From: Candidatus Cloacimonadota bacterium
GTDB taxonomy: Bacteria; Cloacimonadota; Cloacimonadia; JGIOTU-2
Assembly: GCA_034722995.1 (NCBI GenBank)
Contig: JAYEOL010000063.1
Span: 1-39,727, forward strand
Reading direction: 5' to 3'
DNA length: 39,727 nt
In this document: positions 1-7,629 of the stretch, piece after piece
Position numbering within the stretch: position 1 is the first letter of the stretch
Layout of the letters: each line of letters starts with the position of its first letter
Notes under the pieces: model-generated
Told to the model about the DNA's origin: nothing
The model's input: the letters and a program-made list of their open reading frames with translations, nothing else
Database searches by the model: none
Made by a program: the position numbers and the translations under genes

Positions 1-344
1 GCACATCAGGAATCGTCACTTTGGAAGATGTGCTTGAAGAGATAGTTGGCGAGATTCTGGATGAGACTGATGTTGAAAAGATTGAGATAAAGAAAATCAG
101 CAAAGACGAGTATCTCCTGGATGGTTCAGCTGATATTGATGAATTGAATAAGAGATTTGGCTTAGAAATTGATGATTCGTTTGATAGTTTTTCAGGATTT
201 CTCTATCATCTTTTTGAAGGAATTCCTGAACAGAATGAAACAAAAATTTTTAAAGAGAAGTTTCAGTTCTTTATTGAGAAATTAGACGGACAACGTATAA
301 GTTCTGTCAAAATGAAAATTCTGGGAAATAATGTTGAAGCATAA
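1..344 (+). CDS. CorC/HlyC (CNNM-type) CBS-domain transporter, 3' end only
   Basis: The 5' end lies outside the window. The open frame runs from base 3 as TSGIVTLEDVLEEIVGEI, the hallmark end of the second CBS domain in CorC/HlyC/TlyC proteins. About 90 residues follow that fit the small C-terminal CorC_HlyC domain (DGSADIDELNKRFGLEI, then GFLYHLFEGIPEQNE). A TTG at 21 could be mistaken for a start but lies inside the conserved motif. Family knowledge: inner-membrane proteins with a DUF21 region linked to Mg2+/Co2+ efflux; the membrane part is not visible here. The next gene overlaps its 3' end by 14 bases, which suggests translational coupling. Family assignment is good; transport specificity is unknown. 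Confidence 0.85.
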   Translation, partial: TSGIVTLEDVLEEIVGEILDETDVEKIEIKKISKDEYLLDGSADIDELNKRFGLEIDDSFDSFSGFLYHLFEGIPEQNETKIFKEKFQFFIEKLDGQRISSVKMKILGNNVEA

Positions 345-1074
345 ACTTTTCATCTTACTATTTTTCTTAATTTTTAATAACTGCAAATCAGAAGTTATAG
401 AAAGGTTAAATATAACAATAAGCTATCTATCTTTACCAACAGCTACAGCTGAAATAGATTTAGAAAAAAGAGATTCAACACAAATTATTTCTGCAAACGC
501 TTCTTCTAAGGGCATTGTTAATGCTATCTATAAAATTGATAATAAATATATTTCCATTTGTGATTTGAGTTTTCTGCCCATAACCTATGAAAAGGAGATT
601 TTCCAGAAAAATTTTCAAGGGAATAAAATAGTGGAATTCAAATCCGATAAGTCTGTAGCGAAAATCATTAATTTAATAAATGAGAATGAAATAAGTTATC
701 CAATACCCTGTCATACCTATGACATATTTTCTTTACTTTTTGAAATTAGAGATTTGCTTCCCGTTGAAGATAGCTCTTTTTACTGCCTTGCGAATTACAA
801 TATATGGAATGTACAAATCAAATTATCGGGCAAGGAATTTTTAGCGTTTAAAAATAAGAAAAAAGAATGTTTAAAATATGTAATGAAATTTGAAAAGATA
901 TTTGATAATAATATTAATTCACGGACTGATATTTTAACAGGCAATCTTTTTAAGAAAAAGAGCCGCCTTATCTTTTGGTTTTCTGATGATGAATATCATA
1001 TTCCATTAAAAGCACAATATGTAATGTTTCCCTTTAGTGTTTATTGGCATTTGATAAGTTACTGGCACAAATAA
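331..1074 (+). CDS. DUF3108-type exported protein
   Basis: A 247-residue protein. The N-terminus has a Lys-Lys-free short charged start followed by a hydrophobic stretch (FILLFFLIF) ending at NNC (Cys18), so it is exported or possibly a lipoprotein, although NNC is a poor lipobox. The remaining beta-rich chain resembles DUF3108 proteins of FCB bacteria and Proteobacteria: a YDIFSLLFEIR segment in the middle and a closing FWFSDDEYHIPLKAQY segment, which matches the family's SDD..R.P...e end. The biochemical role of DUF3108 is not known; an envelope function is inferred. The ATG overlaps the CorC-type gene by 14 bases, so the two are probably co-transcribed. It is followed by a hairpin and a terminator-like site. 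Confidence 0.65.
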   Translation: MLKHKLFILLFFLIFNNCKSEVIERLNITISYLSLPTATAEIDLEKRDSTQIISANASSKGIVNAIYKIDNKYISICDLSFLPITYEKEIFQKNFQGNKIVEFKSDKSVAKIINLINENEISYPIPCHTYDIFSLLFEIRDLLPVEDSSFYCLANYNIWNVQIKLSGKEFLAFKNKKKECLKYVMKFEKIFDNNINSRTDILTGNLFKKKSRLIFWFSDDEYHIPLKAQYVMFPFSVYWHLISYWHK

Positions 1075-1155
1075 CATAACAATCATGCGAAGGTTCACAA
1101 TATTTGTGGATTACACGATTATCCCCTAAAAACTTGATATTCAAATTGTAAGGAG

Positions 1156-1221
1156 CCGTCAGGGATTCATCCTTCGCAGTAGCAATTCTACTGCTACGAA
1201 GAATGGACCATTCCCTGACGG
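1156..1221. repeat. Two-tier inverted repeat downstream of the DUF3108 gene
   Basis: Outer arms CCGTCAGGGA (1156-1165) and TCCCTGACGG (1212-1221) are perfectly complementary. Inside them GCAGTAG (1176-1182) pairs with CTACTGC (1188-1194) around a 5-base loop, extended by CTTC (1172-1175 region) with GAAG (1198-1201) past a small bulge. The sequence is richer in G+C than its surroundings and holds no convincing gene. It could be a small mobile-type repeat or a structured 3' untranslated element. Confidence 0.6.
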
Positions 1222-1244
1222 TAGCAGAAGACCTTCTAGGCATT

Positions 1245-1265
1245 AAAACCTTGAAGGTTTTTTTT
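1245..1265 (+). terminator. Possible rho-independent terminator
   Basis: AAAACCT (1245-1251) pairs with AGGTTTT (1255-1261) around a three-base loop and runs into T residues up to 1265. An alternative pairing is ACCTTC (1231-1236) with GAAGGT (1253-1258). It would end transcription from the CorC/DUF3108 genes. The tight loop keeps confidence moderate. Confidence 0.5.
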
Positions 1266-1341
1266 ATGAAGTTAAAATATTTACAACCTGTTGTATTTTA
1301 AAACTTGACATATAAAGTATTTATAAAGTTTTTATAATATT

Positions 1342-1734
1342 ATGAAAATCAAATTCAGAACTCTTCTTATTATTTGGATAGTTGTAATGTTTACAGTTTC
1401 TTCTATTCCAGACTTGCAATTAATTCCCAAATGGCATCTGACATGGAAAGATAAGGTTGCTCATATTGCAGAGTATGCTATTTTAGCTTTGTTATTTCTG
1501 CTTATGTTTAAACAGGAAAATAGGATTGCAAATCGCAAAAGAAGATTATTAACCGTTTTGTGCTTTGGTTTATTGCTATCTGTGATTGATGAACTGCATC
1601 AACTTTTTATTCCAGGTAGGTCAACAGATTTTTTGGATATTGTGGCAGATTTTTTGGGAATAGTTGTAATGGCGTTTATATTTGATAAAATTCAAAATCG
1701 TAGATTGAAATTAGAATTGGAGAGGAATGGATGA
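1342..1734 (+). CDS. VanZ-like membrane protein
   Basis: A 130-residue protein with four predicted membrane helices (about 8-22, 42-57, 69-85, 98-116). It carries the VanZ-domain signature: a KDKVAHIAEYAILALL segment, a DELHQLFIPGR segment, then a DIVADFLG segment (D..aD.lG). VanZ was named for low-level teicoplanin resistance in enterococci, but most chromosomal VanZ-like proteins have no assigned function. The gene overlaps hisS by ATGA (1731-1734), so the two are translationally coupled. A TTGACA at 1305-1310 and a TATAAT at 1333-1338 lie upstream but are 22 bases apart, so they are not a clean promoter pair. No good ribosome-binding site precedes the ATG. Confidence 0.75.
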   Translation: MKIKFRTLLIIWIVVMFTVSSIPDLQLIPKWHLTWKDKVAHIAEYAILALLFLLMFKQENRIANRKRRLLTVLCFGLLLSVIDELHQLFIPGRSTDFLDIVADFLGIVVMAFIFDKIQNRRLKLELERNG

Positions 1735-2993
1735 ATTATCAAGCGCCAAGAGGCACTTACGATATTTTGCCAGATGAAATCTATAAATGGCATTATTTAG
1801 AAGATATTGTTCGCAAGAATGCAAAACTTTTCAATTATAGAGAGATAAGATTTCCTATTTTTGAGCGATTGGAAGTTTTTCAGCGAGGCGTGGGCGAGAG
1901 CACAGATATAGTTGAAAAAGAGATGTATGTTTTTAAGGACAAAAAAGGACGCACCTTTGCCCTTCGTCCTGAAGGAACAGCTTCAATAGTTAGAGCATAC
2001 ATTGAGCACAATTTAAGAGCTTCTCGAAAAAATCCTTCAAGAATTTTCTATTTAGGACCTATGTTTAGATACTCAAGACCCCAGAAAGGTCGTTATAGAC
2101 AGTTCTATCAGTTTGGTTTAGAATACATTGGAAATCCACAACCAATAGCAGATGCTGAGATTATTGCTCTTGGCATGAAAATCTATCAAGATGCAAAAGT
2201 GGCTAATGTAAAGTTAGAAATTAACAGTGTAGGATGCCCGATTTGCAGGAAAGAATATAATATAATCCTTAAGAAATTTTTACTAAGAAATAAAGAGTTA
2301 TATTGTTCTGATTGTCAGTGCAGAATGGAGGTCAATCCTCTGCGTGTTTTTGATTGCAAAAAGGAATCCTGCCAGAATTTGTTAAAGGACGCTCCACGAA
2401 TGATGGATAACCTTTGTCACGATTGTGCTAAACATTTTAAAGATGTGCTTGATTTACTAAAAGAAATGAATGTAAAGTATAAAGTAAATCCTAACATAGT
2501 TAGGGGTTTAGATTACTATACTCGCACAGCATTTGAATACAAAATTGACTATCTCGGGGCTCAGGATGAAATAGGTGGTGGTGGAAGGTATGATAACTTA
2601 ATTGAATACCTTGGCGGGAAGCCAACACCTGCTGTAGGACTGTCTGGCGGTCTGGAAAGAGTTATACTCTCTCTTAATAAAGCAAAGGTGCAGATTCCAA
2701 AAGAAGATAGTCTAGATGTTTTTATTATTCCCCTAGACTTTGAATTTCTTACACAATCAATCCATTTACAGCAAGAACTTCATCAGAAAAATATATCTGT
2801 TATTATTGCAGATACTCAAACCTCATTAAAAAATAATCTGAAATATTGTGATAAGAATGATGTCAAATTTGCCATTATTATTGGAGAAGATGAAATTAAA
2901 TCAGGTAAGTTTGTAGTAAAGGATATCAGCAGGAAAACCCAGGAGATGATTCCATTTGATGAGGTGGTGGAGTTTATATTAAATTGTATATGA
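1731..2993 (+). CDS. hisS: Histidine-tRNA ligase (HisRS)
   Basis: A full-length 420-residue class II synthetase that charges tRNA-His in the cytoplasm. Visible signatures: N-terminal APRGTYDILPDE; motif 2 region FRYSRPQKGRYRQFYQFGLEY; the HisRS-specific RGLDYYTRTAFEY (HisB) and GGGGRYDNLIEYLGG (HisA) boxes; motif 3 GLSGGLERVI; then the C-terminal anticodon-binding domain. Between motif 2 and HisB lie paired cysteines (CPIC, CSDC, a DCKKESC segment, CHDC), the zinc-binding-like insertion seen in many bacterial HisRS. The start is set by a GGAGAGG just upstream and by the 4-base overlap with the VanZ-like gene. The normal partner in such operons is aspS, which lies 739 bases downstream after the inserted MntA/HepT pair. 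It ends with TGA. Confidence 0.97.
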   Translation: MNYQAPRGTYDILPDEIYKWHYLEDIVRKNAKLFNYREIRFPIFERLEVFQRGVGESTDIVEKEMYVFKDKKGRTFALRPEGTASIVRAYIEHNLRASRKNPSRIFYLGPMFRYSRPQKGRYRQFYQFGLEYIGNPQPIADAEIIALGMKIYQDAKVANVKLEINSVGCPICRKEYNIILKKFLLRNKELYCSDCQCRMEVNPLRVFDCKKESCQNLLKDAPRMMDNLCHDCAKHFKDVLDLLKEMNVKYKVNPNIVRGLDYYTRTAFEYKIDYLGAQDEIGGGGRYDNLIEYLGGKPTPAVGLSGGLERVILSLNKAKVQIPKEDSLDVFIIPLDFEFLTQSIHLQQELHQKNISVIIADTQTSLKNNLKYCDKNDVKFAIIIGEDEIKSGKFVVKDISRKTQEMIPFDEVVEFILNCI

Positions 2994-3027
2994 AAGATTA
3001 CTTTTAAAAGTGCTGGCCTGCCTTGGG

Positions 3028-3070
3028 TCCCGATAAATCGCCCGTCTGGGCGTCGAGCCTGAGGAGACGG
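3028..3070. repeat. Palindromic intergenic sequence between hisS and mntA
   Basis: The gap contains TCCCGATAAATCG, a half-preserved copy of the CCCGAT/ATCGGG palindrome found elsewhere in the window. It is followed by CCGTCT (3042-3047), which pairs with AGACGG (3065-3070). CCGTCTGGGCG here is the reverse complement of CGCCCAGACGG near 6075-6085, so the two sites share an element in opposite orientation. The stretch is GC-rich against an AT-rich background. Confidence 0.5.
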
Positions 3071-3085
3071 AAAAGAATGTAAATA

Positions 3086-3376
3086 ATGTTTGATAAAGAT
3101 ATTAAAAGAATAAAGAAGAGAATTATCTCTATACTAAAGCGGTATGATGTTGTGCATGCAGGGATATTTGGCTCATTTGCAAGAGGAGAGATGAGAAAGT
3201 ATAGTGATATAGATATTCTGATAGAGTTCAGAGGAGAAAAAAGTCTGCTTGACCTTGTGGGCCTAAAATTGGAGTTGGAGGAGAATTTGGGGAGACGGGT
3301 GGATGTGGTTGAATATTCTACCATTCATCCTCGTCTAAAAGCCGCAATCTTAAAAGAGCAGATTACAGTGCTATGA
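3086..3376 (+). CDS. mntA: MntA-type nucleotidyltransferase antitoxin
   Basis: A 96-residue minimal nucleotidyltransferase (MNT). It shows the motif GSX10DXD exactly: G29-S30 in GIFGSFARGE, then D41 and D43 in SDIDILIEF, followed by a hydrophobic strand. Established knowledge: in MntA/HepT pairs the MNT protein neutralises the HEPN RNase, in characterised cases by adding AMP to a Tyr in the toxin's RX4HXY motif. Here that Tyr is present in the adjacent gene. The stop overlaps the hepT start by ATGA, the usual arrangement. A GAGGAG lies about 20 bases before the ATG, further than normal. The pair sits between hisS and aspS behind a GC-rich palindromic stretch, which looks like an insertion into a housekeeping operon. 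Confidence 0.85.
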   Translation: MFDKDIKRIKKRIISILKRYDVVHAGIFGSFARGEMRKYSDIDILIEFRGEKSLLDLVGLKLELEENLGRRVDVVEYSTIHPRLKAAILKEQITVL

Positions 3377-3720
3377 AAAAAGAGATACAAATTTTCATTG
3401 AAGATATCTTAGAAAGTATTAAGAAAATTGAAGAATATACCTATAGTATGAAAAAGAAAGAGTTTCTTCTGAATAGTCAGGCTCAGGATTCTGTAATAAG
3501 GAGATTAGAAATTATAGGAGAGGCTGTAAAGAATATATCACAAGATTTCAGAAATGAATATTCAGACATTCCCTGGAAACAAATTGCAGGGATGCGGGAT
3601 GTCTTAATTCATGGATATTTTGGGGTAAATATGGAAAGAGTTTGGGTAGTTGTGAAACGAGACTTACCTCATCTGAAATTTCACATTACAAACATTCTAA
3701 ATAAATTAAGCCAAAGATAA
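3373..3720 (+). CDS. hepT: HepT-type HEPN toxin (DUF86 family)
   Basis: A 115-residue all-helical HEPN protein. The RNase motif RX4HXY is intact: R75, H80 and Y82 in [12 protein letters not shown]. The upstream segment [14 protein letters not shown] is typical of DUF86. Family knowledge: HEPN proteins of this kind are metal-independent endoribonucleases, and the paired MNT enzyme modifies the motif Tyr. Overlap with mntA by four bases implies co-translation. aspS begins 11 bases after its stop, with AGAAGG as ribosome-binding site. AspRS expression may therefore depend partly on transcription through this pair. The RNA target cannot be told from sequence. Confidence 0.87.
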   Translation: MKKEIQIFIEDILESIKKIEEYTYSMKKKEFLLNSQAQDSVIRRLEIIGEAVKNISQDFRNEYSDIPWKQIAGMRDVLIHGYFGVNMERVWVVVKRDLPHLKFHITNILNKLSQR

Positions 3721-3731
3721 AAGAAGGCAAA

Positions 3732-5519
3732 ATGTTTGATTTATTAGAAGATACAAAGAGAACTGATTACTCCGCAGAACTGGATGTAAATGATGCTGGC
3801 AGAGAAGTAACACTTATGGGCTGGGTGCATCGCCGCCGTGATATGGGAAATCTGATTTTTATTGACCTACGCGATGTTTCCGGAATTATACAGGTTGTTT
3901 TCAATCCTATTAATGGGACACAACTTCACGCAAAAGCTCATAGATTGCGAAATGAGTTTGTAATTGCAGTTAAAGGAGAGATTGCTCTTCGGCCCAAAGA
4001 TATGATAAATCCAGAATTGAAAACAGGTGAGATAGAAATCTCTGCACATAAATTAAAAATCCTAAATGACTCACAGCCATTGCCAGTCCAGATAAATGAA
4101 AACATTCTTCCGGATGAGGACCTCAGACTTAAGTATCGTTACCTTGATTTGCGTAGACCAGAACTTCAACAGAAGATTATTTTAAGGCACAAAATTATTT
4201 TAGCAATGAGAAATTTTCTGGCAAAGCATCATTTTTATGAAATAGAAACCCCACTTTTGATGCGTAGTACACCAGAAGGGGCAAGGGACTATTTGGTTCC
4301 AAGCAGAATTTATCCCAGTAAATTTTTCGCACTCCCACAATCCCCTCAGATTTACAAGCAACTTTTGATGATTAGTGGTTTTGACCGATATTTTCAGATT
4401 GCACATTGTTTCCGTGATGAAGATTTGCGAGCTGACCGTCAACCAGAATTTACACAATTAGACCTTGAAATGAGTTTTGCAACTCAGGAAGATATTTTTC
4501 AGATTACTGAAAAAATGTTTAAAGAAATTTTTAAAAAGATGTTGGATATTGAATTATCAATTCCCTTTCCAAGAATAAACTATAAACAAGCTATGCTGAA
4601 ATATGGAACGGACAAACCAGATTTACGATTCGGTCTGGAAATTAAAGATTTATCCGAAATACTTAAAGATTCAAATTTTAAAATATTTTCTAATACAATT
4701 AGTAATGGTGGATGCGTTAGAGCAATTAATGCAAAAGGATGTGGAAATTTTTCAAGAAAAGAGATTAATAAGATGGAAGAACTTGCAAAGCATCTGGGTG
4801 GAAAAGGTCTTGCAACAATGCGATTTGCAGACGGAAAACTTCAATCAAATATTGAAAAATTCTTTTCTGAAGAGACAAAAAAGAAAATCTGTGAAAAAAT
4901 GAAAGCTGAAGAGGAAGATTTGCTGCTCTTTGTGGCTGACAAAGAAAAGATGGTTTGTAAAGTTTTGGGAGGACTTAGAAATTATATGGCTAATAAACTT
5001 AGTCTGATTGTTGAATCAAAATTTAATTTCTTGTGGGTTACTGATTTCCCATTATTTGAATGGAATGAGGAAAAAAATTGTTGGGAAACTGCGCATCATA
5101 TGTTTACAATGCCTAAAGAAGAGCATATAAAGTATCTGGATGAGCCAGAAAATTATGGAAAGATTGTTGGTCAACTTTATGACCTCGTTTGCAATGGAGT
5201 AGAACTTTCTTCTGGAAGTATAAGATGTCATCGTGTAGATATTCAAAAGAAAATTTTCAAAGTGATTGGTATTGAAGGTGAAGAGTTGGAAAAACGATTC
5301 GGATTTTTCCTGAAAGCATTTCAATATGGAACCCCTCCTCACGGCGGTATTGCTCCTGGAATTGACAGAATAGTAATGCTTATGACCGGAGCAGATTCTA
5401 TTCGCGATGTAATTGCATTTCCCAAATCATTAAAAGCAGTTGATTTGATGAGTGAATCCCCTTCTGAAGTGGGTGAGAAGCAGCTAAAAGACCTGGGAAT
5501 TAAATTGCTCAAAGAATAG
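3732..5519 (+). CDS. aspS: Aspartate-tRNA ligase (bacterial-type AspRS)
   Basis: A full-length 595-residue class II synthetase. Modules in order: N-terminal OB-fold anticodon domain ([20 protein letters not shown]); catalytic core with motif 2 [20 protein letters not shown]; an internal GAD-type insertion (about residues 310-420), which marks the bacterial class; motif 3 in [16 protein letters not shown]. It aminoacylates tRNA-Asp in the cytoplasm. Whether it also charges tRNA-Asn cannot be read from the motifs. The ATG follows an AGAAGG at a suitable distance and sits 11 bases after hepT. hisS-aspS adjacency is common in bacteria, which makes the intervening toxin-antitoxin pair stand out. 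Confidence 0.97.
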   Translation: MFDLLEDTKRTDYSAELDVNDAGREVTLMGWVHRRRDMGNLIFIDLRDVSGIIQVVFNPINGTQLHAKAHRLRNEFVIAVKGEIALRPKDMINPELKTGEIEISAHKLKILNDSQPLPVQINENILPDEDLRLKYRYLDLRRPELQQKIILRHKIILAMRNFLAKHHFYEIETPLLMRSTPEGARDYLVPSRIYPSKFFALPQSPQIYKQLLMISGFDRYFQIAHCFRDEDLRADRQPEFTQLDLEMSFATQEDIFQITEKMFKEIFKKMLDIELSIPFPRINYKQAMLKYGTDKPDLRFGLEIKDLSEILKDSNFKIFSNTISNGGCVRAINAKGCGNFSRKEINKMEELAKHLGGKGLATMRFADGKLQSNIEKFFSEETKKKICEKMKAEEEDLLLFVADKEKMVCKVLGGLRNYMANKLSLIVESKFNFLWVTDFPLFEWNEEKNCWETAHHMFTMPKEEHIKYLDEPENYGKIVGQLYDLVCNGVELSSGSIRCHRVDIQKKIFKVIGIEGEELEKRFGFFLKAFQYGTPPHGGIAPGIDRIVMLMTGADSIRDVIAFPKSLKAVDLMSESPSEVGEKQLKDLGIKLLKE

Positions 5520-5537
5520 TTTTTTAGCCAAAATTGG

Positions 5538-5927
5538 ATGTATAAATCACCTAAATTCCTAACAATTATATCTTTATTAATTATAACCTCACTTGGCTTT
5601 GCTACAAAATTTTATCACGGTATTTATGCGAATTGGGTAAATAATTCATTAGGTAGTATATTCTACGAGATTTTTTGGTGTCTGATTATCTTTTTTATAT
5701 TCTCCAGACTTTCGCCTTTTAGGATTGCTATAGTCGTTTTTATTGTAACATCTGCTTTAGAGTTTACACAATTATGTAAGGCACCATTTTTAGAGACAAT
5801 TCGTACGAATTTTATTGGTAGAACGCTAATAGGAACGTCGTTTACATGGACTGATTTTCCTTATTATTTAATTGGTTGTATATTGGCTTATTTTTTGATG
5901 AATTCTATTCTGAAGAAAGCGAAGTAG
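5538..5927 (+). CDS. DUF2809 family membrane protein
   Basis: A 129-residue protein with about four membrane helices. It matches the DUF2809 pattern closely: LGFATKFYHGIYANWVNN, LGSIFYEIFWCLIIFF, ALEFTQL, then IRTNFIGRTLIGTSFTW with DFPYYLIGC. The family is distantly reminiscent of VanZ proteins and has no proven function. It starts 18 bases after aspS and may be co-transcribed with it. Its TAG stop (5925-5927) lies inside a 25-base palindromic repeat, so the repeat begins at the end of the gene. The pgk gene converges on it from the right. Confidence 0.75.
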   Translation: MYKSPKFLTIISLLIITSLGFATKFYHGIYANWVNNSLGSIFYEIFWCLIIFFIFSRLSPFRIAIVVFIVTSALEFTQLCKAPFLETIRTNFIGRTLIGTSFTWTDFPYYLIGCILAYFLMNSILKKAK

Positions 5928-5948
5928 CACAGGCTTCCAAGCCTGTGT
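5924..5948. repeat. GTAGCACA...TGTGT palindrome, copy 1
   Basis: CACAGGCTT (5928-5936) pairs perfectly with AAGCCTGTG (5939-5947) around CC. The 25-base unit aligns with the one at 10497-10521. The two differ at the paired positions 9 and 20 by a compensating change (G-C against A-T), which indicates that the hairpin itself is conserved. The unit overlaps the stop codon of the DUF2809 gene. Confidence 0.75.
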
Positions 5949-6031
5949 ATTATTTAACAACCAAGCCTGTGTATTATTTAACAACCAAGCCTGTGTATTA
6001 TTTAACAACCAAGCCTGTGTCATTAACGACC
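5939..6031. repeat. 24-base direct tandem repeat, three perfect units plus a decayed fourth
   Basis: Units at 5939-5962, 5963-5986 and 5987-6010 are identical (each starts AAGCCTGTGTATTATTTAAC and ends AACC). A fourth at 6011-6031 keeps AAGCCTGTGT and then drifts. The unit start is the right arm of the palindrome at 5924-5948, so the array probably grew by slippage from it. Units abut with no spacers, so it is not a CRISPR. It sits between two convergent genes. Confidence 0.9.
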
Positions 6032-6096
6032 TTGGTCGGTCTCGGCCAGTCTTGGCTAGGCCAAGCCTAGACAGGCGCCCAGACGGAAAGGTCGTT
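6025..6096. repeat. Nested hairpin at the pgk 3' end
   Basis: AACGACCTT (6025-6033) pairs perfectly with AAGGTCGTT (6088-6096). Within the arms CTAGGC (6056-6061) pairs with GCCTAG (6065-6070), and CTTGGC (6051-6056) alternatively with GCCAAG (6060-6065). The right arm ends directly against the pgk stop codon (6097-6099 on the minus strand). It may act as a two-way terminator or a 3' stabiliser for the convergent genes. Confidence 0.6.
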
Positions 6097-7281
6097 TTAC
6101 TTTTCAGTGATAGCCGCAATTCCCGGTAGTTTTTTGCCTGCCAAAAATTCTAAGGAAGCACCTCCACCAGTTGAAATATGAGTGATTCTATCTGATAAGC
6201 CAAATTGTTCAATTGCTGATGCGGAATCGCCACCGCCAACAATCGTTGTGCCTTCGCACTTAGCTATCGCTTCAGCAATTCCTCTGGTTCCAGCAGAAAA
6301 ATTTTCCATCTCAAAAACTCCCATCGGACCGTTCCAGACGACTGTTTTTGACTGCAAAGTTATTTTTCTAAAGATTTCAACTGTTCTTTCCCCAATATCC
6401 AAACCGAGCCAATCCTTTGGAATTTCTGATACTAAGACAGTTTTAAATTTAGTGTCATTTTTAAATTCTTTCGCAATAATCGTATCTTTTGGAAGAATAA
6501 ATTGGACTTTTTTTCTTCTCGCCCGTTGCATTAAACGTTTTGCCAGTTCAAGTTTGTCTTCCTCAACTAATGATTTTCCGACAGAAAAACCTTCTGCTTT
6601 CAGAAAGGTGAACATCATCGCACCACCAATGAGGATATTATCCGCTTTATCAAGAAGATTGTTAATCAATTCTATCTTACCCGATACTTTAACCCCCCCA
6701 AGTACTGATGTAAAAGGACGTTCTGGATTTGCCAGAGATTTGCCTAAATATCTAATCTCCTTTTCTATTAGAAATCCAACAGCTGATGGAAGATATTGTG
6801 CAATTCCAACATTTGAAGCGTGAGACCGATGCGCAGTTCCAAAAGCATCGTTAATAAATACTTCTCCAAAACTGGCTAATTCTCTTGCAAATTCAGAGTC
6901 ATTCTTTTTTTCTTCAGGATGAAAACGAGTATTTTCCAAAAGAGTAACATCTCCAGCTTTCATTCTTTTTACCGCATTTTTAACATCATTACCAATACAA
7001 TCATTCATTATTTTTACATCTTTTTGCAACAACTGGGAAAGCCTTTTTGCCACTGGTTTCAGACTTAATTCTGGCACAATTTTTCCCTTGGGCCTACCAA
7101 GATGTGAGAGTAAAATTATACCTGCATTTTTATCTAATAAATATTTAATTGTTGGCAGAACCGCAACTATTCTCGCATCATTTGCAACCTCTAATCTATC
7201 ATTCAATGGAACATTAAAATCAACCCTAACTACAACTTTCTTGTTGGTTACCTCAATCTCTTCTAATCCTATCTTCTTCAT
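6097..7281 (-). CDS. pgk: Phosphoglycerate kinase
   Basis: A 394-residue, full-length glycolytic enzyme that transfers phosphate from 1,3-bisphosphoglycerate to ADP in the cytoplasm. Signatures in order: VVRVDFNVPL, LLSHLGRPKG, LLENTRFHPEE, FINDAFGTAHRSHAS, SVLGGVKVSGKIEL, GGAMMFTFLKAEG, WNGPMGVFE, GGGDSASAIEQFG and HISTGGGASLEFLAGK. All substrate- and nucleotide-binding elements are present. The GGGAG ahead of the ATG is a usable ribosome-binding site, and a promoter candidate lies at 7306-7336. It stands alone on the minus strand between two blocks of plus-strand genes; no other glycolytic gene is next to it. Confidence 0.98.
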   Translation of the reverse strand: MKKIGLEEIEVTNKKVVVRVDFNVPLNDRLEVANDARIVAVLPTIKYLLDKNAGIILLSHLGRPKGKIVPELSLKPVAKRLSQLLQKDVKIMNDCIGNDVKNAVKRMKAGDVTLLENTRFHPEEKKNDSEFARELASFGEVFINDAFGTAHRSHASNVGIAQYLPSAVGFLIEKEIRYLGKSLANPERPFTSVLGGVKVSGKIELINNLLDKADNILIGGAMMFTFLKAEGFSVGKSLVEEDKLELAKRLMQRARRKKVQFILPKDTIIAKEFKNDTKFKTVLVSEIPKDWLGLDIGERTVEIFRKITLQSKTVVWNGPMGVFEMENFSAGTRGIAEAIAKCEGTTIVGGGDSASAIEQFGLSDRITHISTGGGASLEFLAGKKLPGIAAITEK

Positions 7282-7305
7282 CTAAAACTCCCAATAAATT
7301 TTGTT

Positions 7306-7336
7306 TGTATAAAAAAGATAGGTTTATCTGAGTCAA
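7306..7336 (-). promoter_or_regulatory. Candidate pgk promoter
   Basis: Read on the minus strand: TTGACT (7336-7331), a 19-base spacer, then TATACA (7311-7306). The -10 element ends 24 bases before the pgk ATG, a plausible distance. The spacer is long by two bases. Confidence 0.4.
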
Positions 7337-7472
7337 TTTTTTTTGAGGTATAAATGCTTTATTTCAACGAAATCATATATATTGTATCCTAATATTTGAA
7401 TTAACCTAAAAGTTATATGTATTTAGAAAGTTTTTAAACAGTTAATTTAGTATAGGTTAATTTTTAAAAATA

Positions 7473-7501
7473 TTGACAGTTTAATAGAGTATTAGTATTT
7501 T
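7473..7501 (+). promoter_or_regulatory. Candidate promoter of the radical SAM gene
   Basis: TTGACA (7473-7478), a 17-base spacer, then TATTTT (7496-7501). The -35 is perfect and the -10 weak. It would leave a leader of about 125 bases before the ATG at 7630. Confidence 0.35.
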
Positions 7502-7629
7502 TATTAATGAATAAGGCTGAGATAAAAAATCCAAGCAAATTAGTAAATTCTATCAATTTCCTATTCTTTTTCAGCAATCCGCTTTTTTAAAAAGCAAACA
7601 TTTATAAAAAGTTTACGAGGAGATATAAT

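Larger units (their letters stand above)
7282..7629. other. 348-base divergent promoter region
   Basis: AT-rich gap between pgk (leftward) and the radical SAM gene (rightward). Two promoter candidates are listed separately. Apart from a short GCTTTTT/AAAAAGC palindrome near 7581-7595, I see no coding frame, RNA gene or strong structure. Confidence 0.6.

Noticed and set aside
1034-1243. A 69-residue minus-strand frame over the hairpin region
   Set aside because: Its sequence is dictated by the inverted repeat and the end of the DUF3108 gene, with no family likeness.
1305-1338. TTGACA/TATAAT promoter for the VanZ-like gene
   Set aside because: The two elements are 22 bases apart and the -10 would almost touch the ATG.
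3004-3324. A 106-residue minus-strand frame
   Set aside because: It lies opposite mntA, whose motifs are unmistakable, and has no ribosome-binding site.
5939-6031. CRISPR array
   Set aside because: The 24-base units abut directly with no spacers, and no cas gene is near.
5868-6119. Small coding frames across the tandem repeat on both strands
   Set aside because: They are open only because the 24-base unit is a multiple of three; the translated residues just repeat (VYYLTTKP and its reverse).
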